The notes under the pieces were generated by a model. That model ran no database searches and had not been told where the DNA came from. It saw only the letters and a program-made list of their open reading frames with translations. A stretch of DNA of 64,000 nucleotides from Trichoplax adhaerens (Eukaryota; Placozoa; Uniplacotomia; Trichoplacea; Trichoplacidae). The position numbers and the translations under genes were made by a program. Shown here piece by piece: positions 27,701-38,226 of the stretch (position 1 is its first letter; each line of letters starts with the position of its first letter). The stretch lies in contig NW_002060954.1 in NCBI RefSeq assembly GCF_000150275.1, forward strand, positions 558,287 through 622,286. Reading direction: 5' to 3'.

Positions 27701-29427
27701 TGACTGGAGCCCACTGCTTATTTAAAATAAAATAATTTTTATCCTATAGAACTCTCTCTTACAATAAAATTAAAACTGTTACTGCCGATACCTTTCATCA
27801 ATTATCTGGTCTATTTACATTGTAAGAATTTAACTTTCTACTTTTTCTAAAGTGAAAGCCGATAAATAATATATTTCGAGATATATCTATTCCTAGAAAA
27901 TTGGACTATAATAATATTAGCACAGTAGCAGCTCGAAGTTTTGGAGCGATGCAACGTTTGACATCGATGTGAGTTAACGATTAAAATATCGTCATTCATA
28001 TCAGCGTCTGTAACCAAATTACTTTATTAATAGATGCTGTTACTGTAATGATCTAAGTTATCGCTCACTATTTCTATAATGGAAATCAAATCTTTTCGTT
28101 TATACGATATTACAGATATCTGAATAGCAATAACTTGATGGCCATCAAAAATGATACCTTTTCTGACGCCGTCAACATTGGATCTCTGTAAGTAAAAGAT
28201 TTTAGAATATTTTAAACAGTTTCCTACATAAATTCAGAAATAATGAATTCTATCGGTTCTAGTAACCCTATTGCAATTGTTGTATTAAGGTAGTGCTAAT
28301 AATTTAATAGATTATCTTTCACTATCGATATTAGTTACTTACAAAATAATCAAATCAGAAATATTGACGATCGATCTTTCGCATCTATGAAAATGTTACG
28401 AACGCTGTAAGTGATTAATTACCAGGTTATTATAATGCGTTTATCAGCTTTTTAATAATTGTACTGATTTTCCTTGATGAAAATATTGATATTGTGTGAT
28501 GAATCTTGTTAGTGTACTATGTATATGTTAAGAATATTTTTAACATTCTTGATGATCACCACTAATTCCAACCAAAATTTCAAATCAAATCAAAATAAGA
28601 AATTTATCCTATAACCAAATTTACGTGATTAATGATAAAACGTTTGCTGGTTTAGAAAATCTTAACACGATGTAAGAATTTTAATGTTTGAGAACTTAAT
28701 AAGAATGGAGCGTAATTTATGGCTTATTTTTCGATGACTTATATTGATGAGTGATGTAAAAATTACATGCTAATAGTATCAATTTATGCGTTTAATATTT
28801 AAAACTACAGAAATCTGAATGCAAATCCACTGATATGCGTTTCGTCCAATGCATTTATCAACGCAACTAATCTGAGAGATGTGTATGTTGATTAATCATT
28901 TCTTTAATTTTTACGCTAGCGTCTTTACGCATTCAATGTGGCGACTCACCTACAAGGGGGTTGATTTATTGTAGTGACTACTGCTAGATTACCATGATTT
29001 TCTTTTCTTAGGTATGCCAACTTCAATCAAGTCTGCTGTGCTACACTCCCATCAACAACAGCATGCTCAGCAGGAAGCTGTGCCAATAATGCAACTATCT
29101 CCTGCAATAGTGTAACAGTATCAAGTACTAGGTCAGTAGAAATAATCATAAACCTCTTAACAGCTGGATATTGTTATAATATGGATATATCTTCCTCTAT
29201 TTGATAGACTGTATGAGTAATAAAATTTGATGGCTAATTCAAGAAAAAATATTTTAATTTAGTTTTCAGTACTACTTGTACTTATGATTTAAATTCTTTG
29301 CGTTCGCGATAGAATTACAATGATCGGAACTGGTACCATTGGAGCTGCAGTGTCGTCAAATATGTTAAATAGCGAGATCCCTGTAATTTTAGGTTCTCTA
29401 ATATTAGCTTTGTTACTGCAACGCTAA
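21706..29427 (+). CDS. Leucine-rich-repeat cell-surface protein with one LRR per exon and a GPI-type tail
   Basis: Exon 1 (21706-21754) encodes a signal peptide (MIPKFYIFLLVIYSLTG). The next exon, ending near 22866, is an N-terminal LRR cap with cysteines in CPTQCSCPN and ISC. Nineteen exons each encode one repeat of the form LxLxxNxIxxIxxxxFxxLxxLxxL, and almost all are 72 bases in phase 2: 23279-23350, 23439-23513 (75), 23797-23868, 24031-24102, 24334-24405, 24525-24596, 24694-24768 (75), 24879-24950, 25440-25511, 25712-25783, 26661-26732, 26892-26960 (69), 27449-27520, 27750-27821, 27897-27968, 28116-28187, 28335-28406, 28600-28671 and 28811-28882. Exon 29012-29131 is a cysteine-rich C-terminal cap (VCC, AC, SCA, ISC). 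The last exon (29313-29427) ends with IPVILGSLILALLLQR and a stop, a hydrophobic tail with no cytoplasmic part, as in GPI-anchored proteins. Ligand is unknown; adhesion or recognition is inferred. No signalling domain follows. Confidence 0.88.
25051..25131 (+). pseudogene. Decayed LRR exon inside the LRR array
   Basis: A good acceptor (TTTTTGTTTAG) precedes an open segment reading LLNFSKVISALVGIISK and AAIRNTI, which keeps the spacing of isoleucines and leucines of the neighbouring repeats. It lacks the usual LxxN core, is 81 rather than 72 bases long, and ends CTAT followed by TT where neighbours have GT. The donor is therefore lost, and the exon is probably skipped in mRNA. Confidence 0.6.
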
Positions 29428-31596
29428 TATTTTGTACGCTTTAATTTAGCAGAAGCCACGTTACTAAAAATCTGTGAGGCTAATAACGTCTCTACTGTAG
29501 ATCAATTTCTTTATGAATAGCCTTGCCAGATTGAGCTTACATATAAAGAATTTAGAATTTACGTCATTACTCATTAATACTTATATAATGCATACTTTCA
29601 TCATTTCGCCTAAACATTTTTAGTCATCGTGACTTCCTTATTTTCTGAGTGCGGTCGAGTTCTTTTTTGTTAGTTATTCGCGAGAATATAGCCATGCTTA
29701 CGCTGTTACAAATATTATAAGATAATCTATTAAATGTACGTGCTCAGTCTAGGTCTAGGTTGAGATCATCTCATAAATCTATCAAGCTATAGAAGTAATG
29801 CAGTAATTGACGATAATTTTTAGCTAGTTATTATGCAGCTGCATACCCTGTATCGTTTAACTTGTCAGTATTTATTAATTCTACCTTATCCTTTCAAGTA
29901 GTTAAGAATAAAATGGTATGTCATAAAAAAACTGCAATCTTAGTATTTTAGTAAATAAGTTATGCAATTGCTTTTAACTGATCCCCACAATAAAACACAT
30001 GCCATTCCTTAAACTATTAGTACAAAGTAATTTATGCAAAATAGCTCCATGCAGTACTGTACTGTACTGTACTGTAGGTGCCGATGTACTGTAATGTACA
30101 GTAGGTATACTGTATTATGTTAGTTAAGCTGTCATTCGGTTTGCATGCGGTTCCAACCGAACCTTTGATATGTCTACCCTACTGATACATTTTAGATATG
30201 CCAATATTAAGTTTTTCTTTTTAGATATGTCAATACAGCATGCTGTAAACTGTACTGGACAGTGTACCGTATGTACAGTATAGTACAGTACAGCACCAAG
30301 CAATTTGGAGGTCTTCATGGTCTGGCCTGGATCTTGGTCAGTAGAATACTGTACTGTACAGTACAGTCGATAGAATGCAAAGATTACAGTACAGTGTACT
30401 GTACACTCTAGTGCATCCGACTGTAAAGTGTACAGTACAGTACTGTACGTACAGTATACTGTACACTGTAGTAGAGACCCAAGTGTACAGTACACTGTAC
30501 TGTACAGTGTACAGTACAGTGCAGTATGCAGTTACTGTAAGCCATAAACTCTAGGCAGTACAGTACTGTACTGTACACTAATAACAAAACACAACTTTGT
30601 TTGGTACTCGCCCTTATTTACTGTTTATGATCACCGTAATTGACAATCGAAAGGAAAGAAGTTGACGTAGAGTATGATGAAATTTAGCTAATTCAATTTT
30701 ACAGCTTACTTTGGATACTATGATAGCTAGAGAATTATAGTGTGCTGAGCTAAAGGCTCAACGGCAACGATAGAATCATCGGTTAGCGTTGGAGATAATA
30801 AAGTGATAATTTACTGTCAACTATTATCTCTCATCAAGTACTTTTCATGACCTATCGACATTAGAAAGTGATACTGGATTTATCGTAAAATAACAAGTGC
30901 GGATGAAACGAAGGTAAGAATCAACTTTCGGATAATTGTACATCATGCATTTATCATCATAGCTTGAAATAATTTTAACGAATGACTCCTTCATTGGCTT
31001 TACGATACGCTATCTTCTAGTTTAATGATAATAATCATGAATCAGAAGTCCAATCTAAATTTTTATAACATACCTGGGGAGAGATAGTAAATAAAATAAA
31101 AAATACCATAGTAGATATACGCGTGCTGTAGTGTACGCATATTCACGTTCTTTCAATCGAAATACAGTAAACCTGACTATCGAATAAGGGATAAAATAAA
31201 AATTATTAATTAACTACATATTTGGAATTATATTTGATGATGTAATATTCTGCTATATTGTACGTATACAGTACAGTACTACCGGACAACTTACTCTTCT
31301 TTGTTAGTTGAACTCCTCGTATGGGATGAGTTTCCATTCTAAAGCAATACAGTAAGACAATTGTAATGTTAATAATTATAATTGATCGCTTAATCTCATT
31401 GCAGCTTGTATATTCCATACTTTCACAATTAGAATTTATAGCTATAGATGTTTCTCCTTTTACACTCTAAATACGACAAATTAAGGCGATTTAGCGATAT
31501 TGTTCACCTTGAAGTATCCACTACAGTATGTAATCATACATCATTCCTTTTACTGATTTGCTTCTTTGGATATATTCTTTTCTTTTCTAGTTTACC
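29428..31596. other. Intergenic region with a large GTAC-repeat cluster
   Basis: No coding exon was supported between the LRR gene and the GPR143-like gene. The middle third is taken up by the CAGTA/TACTG tract listed separately; open frames there are repeat artefacts. A pyrimidine tract ending in TTTTCTAG just before the GPR143 ATG hints at a 5' untranslated exon upstream. Confidence 0.55.
30048..30570. repeat. CAGTA/TACTG pentanucleotide region, the largest in the window
   Basis: Blocks of TACTG and its reverse complement CAGTA recur over about 500 bases and are joined at GTAC or GTGTAC palindromes. Within it, GAGGTCTTCATGGTCTGG at about 30308 repeats a segment at about 1661 (GAGGTCTTCATGGTCTAG), also beside a pentamer tract, so a longer dispersed element may carry the pentamers. 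Confidence 0.8.
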
Positions 31597-34500
31597 ATGA
31601 GTTCCGTTCAGTTAGCACTTTTTTGTTGTGCTAATTCGTCTTTAAAAACGGATGATCTGATCAATTTCTATCCTTTTGCATACAACGGTCTATGTGCAGG
31701 AGTCAGTTTAATTAGTATGTTCGGCGCTCTCTACACCATTTTCCTTGGATATCGACATCAAAGCAATCAATCAAGATCGCCTGAAAACCATGGAGAGATT
31801 GATCAACATTCCACGACACCATATAACAGTGATATTTGGGAGAGGAGTGCAGCATCTTCCAATCAGTCTGCTACCAACAACGAATCATATTTAAATCATC
31901 GTAAAATAATTTACTGGTTAACAATTGCCGATTTCTTAGCTGTATCTGGTAAGATGATCTAGGGATAACGATAAGTCAATATTTTCACTTATTCTGTAAT
32001 TATGCAATGTACTCGTTTAAATTTTCTGCAATGCAGGTCGATTTTTCCATATCCGTAATATGTAGCTTCCGTAAGCGATTTACGTACGGCATGGCAGCTA
32101 GTAATAACTGCAGCGGTTAATTTACTGGCGTAATTGCATGCTTTCGTGTAACGGTAACGAAATTATGACTGCTACGACCAATATCAGTCTATACGTTGTA
32201 GTGATAGGTTACGCTTAGATAGAATTGAGCCCACTGCATACTGTATGTACAGTACTACATAAATAGAATACATTTTACTTGTCTAAGAAGAGAATTTGCA
32301 GGCACAAAAATATTCACGGTCGTTCTACTACGTCATATCTCGCTCCAACGCGAATTTGAATCCTAGGAAATCTACTATATCGTACTACCTAATAATTGAA
32401 GACTACTGTTTCAGCCATACTCAGATTTTATATGATTAGTTTTACGTCTTTGCATGGCGTGACTTACTTCACTTCTCCTTTATTTTCAATAGCTGTGCTG
32501 ATTAAATCTGTCCTATGGATGGTACTGTTTAGAGGTTATATTTTGGAAATTCCTACACAAGACGGCTCCAGTGTAGGCAATTTACTCTGTGCTATACTAG
32601 CTGTAAGTCCATATGCACTTATATAGTATATTCTTATGTAGCAATTCCCCGATTCATTGTTTTGTAATGTAATCATTTAGTAACAACGATATTTGTTCCT
32701 ATCATAGTGCATAAGATTGTGTCATAATGTCAGGACACAGCTAACTGATACTGTACATAACTAATTGAGATGATGTAAAGTGATGATAAGATACCGTGCC
32801 ATTTTAACTTTTGATAAACCGCAAATTAGTCTTTATTAAGATCCATATCTGCACAATAGCAATTGTTGCACTTTGCAGGTAATGTACTAGAAACAATAAA
32901 ATACCTCATTTCACAGGACTTTCAGAGATTTGTTGATGATTTTATACAGTACAATGCATATCGCGTTCAGTTAAATATTAATATTCTAAAAGCACTAATC
33001 ACATTCTTCGCATTATACTGTAATGCTTACTTTTAAATTGATGCAGGTACTTGCATTGATTACATAGTATTAAGGTAATTACATTAACATCGGTGTAATA
33101 GATTGGTATCAATACGCTTATCAAGATGTATTTTTGTAAAGAAAACTGATGTTAGTAATTGTGAATCAAATACAAGTTCATCTTGACCATTCTTTTGTTT
33201 TGTGCCTCAATTTGAAGTACCGTTACCGGAATAATATGAGTTTGTTTAACAATGAACCTAAAGAGACCTATTTTAAAAGCTCCACTATGATAGCTAGTAA
33301 TAAGCGAGAAATACTGGGAAATAGAATGAAAATCGGCGCAGTAAAGTTACTTTACTAGCTGTATATTAAAAGTAACACACAAACTGCGCCTGTAGAAAAT
33401 CTTGCCTTAATTCAGTCTTAATTATTAAGACAAATTACTAAAATACACTGCTTACTTTTTACATAATATCGCAAAGCTCATATTTAAGTAAGGAAATTTA
33501 CAATATACTGTAATGAGATTATGAGTACGTAAACCTAAAATAAATAGTGTAATATTTCTTGTACAGACCGTAATACGCTTCTTCTACACTGCTACTTTCT
33601 TTTGGACATTATGCTACGCTGTGGAAGTCTACCGAAAAATCGTACGTAAAGATGAAAGGAAGTAAGTTTCAGAGTTTACTATCATTTCACATTTATTTTA
33701 ACTGATCTTGTACAGCATGACTAGAAAGCCATACTTATGATTTATATCATAATACTTGTCATAGCTAGGGTAGCTAACGGAAACTTATTTCACCATATTT
33801 TAAAATCATGCAGTTATGCGATAACTCACTTTTCATTTTTGCTGTCATAGTTACCTGTATTATTACCAAATCTTTACATGGGGCCTTTCAACTGCCTTAG
33901 TCAGCGCTAGTGCGATAACACTTTATAATCCTGGGTTAAAACGGTAAACTATTGATTAAGTCATTTAATATTCTAAGAGCTTATCATATAGGATATTTTT
34001 GCAATACATTAGGCAACACGGTACAAATATTTCACGTACTAAATTAGTCATGATGACTATAGTACCATATTTAACTGTACTACGAACTGTACATAACTTG
34101 TCAAATTGCCCTTCTAGAATTGAAGTGACAATCAACTGTACCATTACTTCTAAACAGAGCTGAAATAAATATACAAAATTATTCTCTTGCTATCCTACTA
34201 ACCTCAATAATCTGATTTACTTTATAAGGTGCTACAATAACATCGATTTGCTTTTGCTACTGTATATGACATGTTATTTGCCAGCTCTTTTGGTTATGAT
34301 ACTAATTCCAATTTTCTATTATTTTGTATCTCGAGAAGGTAACGTGAAATTTATCAATTCAGTATTGAGCTCATTGATTTCATTCTTTAACAGAAAGAGT
34401 AAATGTGGACATAATATACTAGCGGATACTTTCATGCTCCCGTAACGAATATCGTGTTAATAATTAATCATAATGTAATGACGAGATATTCGTTGAATTC

Positions 34501-35419
34501 ACTCAATCTATCACATAGCTTATTTTCTTTACTGTATCTGCTAATGTAATAGTGCATTCATCAAGAATAATTTTGTGCAACTTTTAGCTATCTTCGTAGA
34601 CATAAAGAGACAACTGCATGTTATAAAAATGTATACATAATAGTGAAAATTCTCAATAGACCAAATATTATTTTTTTGCTCATTTATGTCGCTAGTGCAA
34701 CCTATGATTGCAGCTATCAATGGAGAATTCAATAATCAACTGCGTAAGAGAATAGAATCACTGCGGTGGAAGTTTCGGATGATTGTTATTATTTTTTATA
34801 TTTGGTAGGTATCAACTATTGATGTAAATTTCCATTAAGGATGTAGTTATTGAATACATAGCTTAAGTTTGCATGGACAAGCATCGCTGATATTTAAATT
34901 AATCCTATACAATATAACGTAATAAAATTGTCGGAAATAACTGCAGCTATGACGGATAGATCTATATGCAGGAAAAAATGGAACAGAATGCATACTATAC
35001 TAAGAGAAAATCATCTATTTTTAAATTTGATTAATGGGTTTTACTTATTTTAATAGCTGGGTACCCAATATCATTGAATGTTTCTTTGTATATACCGATG
35101 CTCAAGATTTCAAGCTTGTATTATGGATGGTTATGGTTAGTCCTTTATTTTCTTTTCATCACATTGTTCCTTTAGGGATATTCTTTATTAAATGTAACTC
35201 TCAAGAAAGGTGCAAGGAAGATTATGTATCTTTTGTCATACAAATTAACATGACAGTTGGATTCGTATTTATTGTACGGTAATCATATAGGGTTTAGTAA
35301 ATCCATTGCAAGCGTTGCTGAATGCCTTTGTTTACCGAACTGATACTCACCTAGTACCCGTAAGGAGATATAGAAGAGTTCCATTCAGTGATGGAGAAGA
35401 AAATTCAATAATTTCTTAA
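31597..35419 (+). CDS. GPR143: GPR143-like seven-transmembrane receptor (ocular albinism type 1 family)
   Basis: Eight exons (31597-31948, 32493-32602, 33567-33661, 33851-33943, 34229-34338, 34714-34804, 35057-35135, 35291-35419) join in one frame and total 1059 bases, or 352 residues; human GPR143 has 404. The start LFCC matches the human TFCC. Helix pieces follow in order: YWLTIADFLAVSG, AVLIKSVLWM, FFYTATFFWTLCYAVEVYRK (human [20 protein letters not shown]), QIFTWGLSTALV, YLPALLVMILIPIFYYF, RMIVIIFYI then CWVPNIIECFFVY (human CWLSNIINESLLFY), and MGLVNPLQALLNAF (human MGILNPAQGFLLSL). In vertebrates GPR143 is a melanosomal receptor reported to bind L-DOPA; its role here is unknown. The cytoplasmic tail is short. 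Loop 1 is serine- and asparagine-rich and longer than usual. Confidence 0.9.
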
Positions 35420-36370
35420 CTTTTTCAATATGAGATGTTATAATGTGAAAGGAATCAAATCATATCTCCACACTATAGTTTAAACAAGTTTATAATTTTT
35501 CAATCTAAAATCTATTAGTTTATTCCAAATATAAAGTGTTTGCCCTTTTAAATAGAAATTATTAAATGTTCAACCCTTTAACTTATTCTACGTGTAGAGT
35601 AATTAATTACGTATTTCACTGTTAATGAATGTACTGTGTAATCTTTACAATTGATTCGATTTTATCTACCAATCAAATTAGATATACTATTTCACTTTTA
35701 ATTCACCAATACAGTGCAACACTTGATTTTAAGTGGAGAACCTGAGAATATTTTAAGACCAACTATCTTAATGTTTATCAAAGCATGTATTGATTATTGT
35801 ACTGTATATTGCATTGTTCCAAAAGTTGTTAGTATGTACGACATTTTAATTCCGATAGTCTTTTTAGTGAAGTTTCTCAAATTTTTATCACATCATTGCT
35901 AAGAGAAACATTTATTGATGTGTCTTACAAAGTAATGCATTCTTGTTATTTTTATTAAAACCTGCAGGAACGAAATGTGAAAAGATATCAATAAAATTTT
36001 TGGAGTTTTCTTCTCAGTTAAACTTTTGCTTCAGCCATAGTATAGTGACATACGGAATGTGCTATCCAAGATTTAGATTATTTAAATTGTAATACGAAAT
36101 TTCGATGACTTAATAATAAAGTTTCCAAACGATTCAATCTCATTTCAGCATGGTAAAAGATTGGTAGTCTGTAAAGTACAAAATATTTCAGCCGCAATAA
36201 TATGATCTTCTTATGGGCCTCATTTTAGATATGAAAAATTTCAATTTGGACCACGTTTAAACCAAATCTAATAAGGATAAGTGAAACACTTTCGTAATAC
36301 ACAATTACAGTATTTATGTTATACGGTATGTGTATAGGGATAACCGGATGAAAAGCACGTACAATTTAGC

Positions 36371-36439
36371 CCTCGGCGTTTTGTAGTAATGTCTAATAAT
36401 ATACGGTATACCATTAGACATTGTTACGAAATGCCGAGG
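36371..36439. repeat. Imperfect 27-bp inverted repeat
   Basis: The left arm CCTCGGCGTTTTGTAGTAAT continues with GTCTAATA. It pairs with a right arm whose reverse complement begins CCTCGGCATTTCGTAACAAT and continues GTCTAATG. The loop is about a dozen bases. It could be a miniature transposon or a transcribed hairpin; neither can be decided from sequence. Confidence 0.65.
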
Positions 36440-36671
36440 TATACAGTAAATTGTGCATGTCATTCCTTACAAGACATCCCTTAGGAATGACCGGTTGATC
36501 TTTAGACTGACTGTACAATGTACATATCTACCGAAAGAGTTATAACTTTACTGTTACGATACACATTTATTCTTACTATGGACCTAATTAATCCACATTT
36601 CCACATTGGTTATCGCAAGATAAATCAGTCAGCGGTATTAACAGATACACGGTTAGTGCACTGGAATTGAC

Positions 36672-36742
36672 TCGGACAATCCTTAGAATTGTCCTAAGGG
36701 GTATGTTGTAAGGATTGACTTGTACATTGCTTAGGATTGTCT
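36672..36742. repeat. Cluster of interleaved inverted repeats (GACAATCCTTAG)
   Basis: GACAATCCTTAG, TGTCCTAAGG, GTAAGGATTG and CTTAGGATTGTC alternate orientation within about 70 bases. The arrangement suggests a decayed foldback element. Confidence 0.4.
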
Positions 36743-38226
36743 AATTCTAAGATTTGACAGCAGCAGACATATCAATTATCCTACTCAATACGCCGTAATA
36801 TACCAATTTGTTGATACATAGCTCTTAGTGATATGAAATACCTATACCTTGTCCTTGTTGGCCATCACTGGCAAACAAATATAACTAACCTAAGTTTATA
36901 TCTTCATACGTTTCTATAACGGCGAAATGATAAACTTGAAACCATTTCTAGAATTACTGTCACTTAAAGGTCTCCACATATAATAACGTATAGTACTGTA
37001 CCTTCCCCTAGTTTAATTAATTATAATTATCGGTATCTCTTACGTAGATTTGTGATAAGAAAACAACTTACAGTATATAGAGTTCAGCCCTTAAGGCAAA
37101 GTACATAAAAAGAGCTTGTTACTCTAGGCTTACAATTGGTGACTGATTTAATAAAAAGGTATAAAATTACAACACATAAGGAACTGCAGTTATGAAGTCT
37201 CAGAAAAAGTATATCCTTCCGCTTGATATCGGCTCGGATTCATAAAAGTATTACTGTAGCGATTATTATTGATATTATTTCCAACTCGTGGTTACCAGTA
37301 CACACTGAATGATAACATAATTACATGTAAGCAAATTAATCGAGAATGACTAGTTAGCGAAGTAAACCTTTTACGACTTTGTAGTCATATCTAGGTATGA
37401 AGTACAAGTTAATTATACGAAAAATTTCAGGGGTGCATCGTTGCAATAATGCCTATTGTAAAGCAATTGTTTCTATTAAAATAGTTTTCAAATACAGTAA
37501 TACATCTACCAAGTACTTTTAATAGTAAAAAGAAAATATGTTTGATACTAATTAGCCTTAAAATTGTCCATATTTGCAACTCATGAATTAGTTATAGCAG
37601 CCGCACTGTACAGTTTATAAATGAAATGTAAGCATGAATGAAAACGTCATATACAATATAACATACTTAATCAGCAAGTATAATACAAATTAGATTTTAG
37701 TCTTGTTAACGTAATATACAGTAGCTGTTCTACTTTTATTAACGGTTACGGTTGATTCATAATTAAAATTAAGGCTAAAGGCACAGATATCATAAATACT
37801 ATATTTTCCTTTAACAAAGATAGTTCGCAAATCAACTGCTTTGTAGGGTGGTGACGCGTATGAAGATCTATAATATAAATACCCTCTTTCAAATATTTAT
37901 GCCAAGATATGCAAATTACAGCTAAATCTTACGATCATATATATCACCAGCCAACAGGCTCCAATGTTTTCATAAGTTACTTTGCTGTTAAACCACTCAA
38001 TACAACATTTTTTAATGTAAATCCGTAAAACTGTCTCTTTAAATACATATTGTTCACCTGGCACAAAGGCTTAACATAGAGAAATCTGTAAGTATTTTCA
38101 GAGATGTCTACTACATCTGCAATGATCATAAATATATCATTACCCCGTCCTTTATATGCTGCATGTAAATATATAACTTCAACAATATCGTATGCTCCTG
38201 TACTGTATCAAGCAGTTTCATTCCAT

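Larger units (their letters stand above)
35420..38226. other. Intergenic region with two hairpin-rich segments
   Basis: No gene was recognised; the open frame at 35714-35902 is low-complexity and unsupported. Inverted repeats lie at 36371-36439 and 36672-36742. The neighbouring genes converge here, so this region holds both 3' ends. Confidence 0.55.

Noticed and set aside
21706-29427. True variable lymphocyte receptor gene
   Set aside because: All LRR exons are contiguous and in frame in the germline, with no gapped template or flanking cassettes; the resemblance is in domain plan only.
30124-30495. 123-codon minus-strand open frame
   Set aside because: It is translated from the CAGTA/TACTG pentamer tract, giving cyclic CTV/YST-type residues.
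30048-30570. CRISPR array
   Set aside because: The units are 5-base tandem repeats without spacers, in a eukaryotic context.
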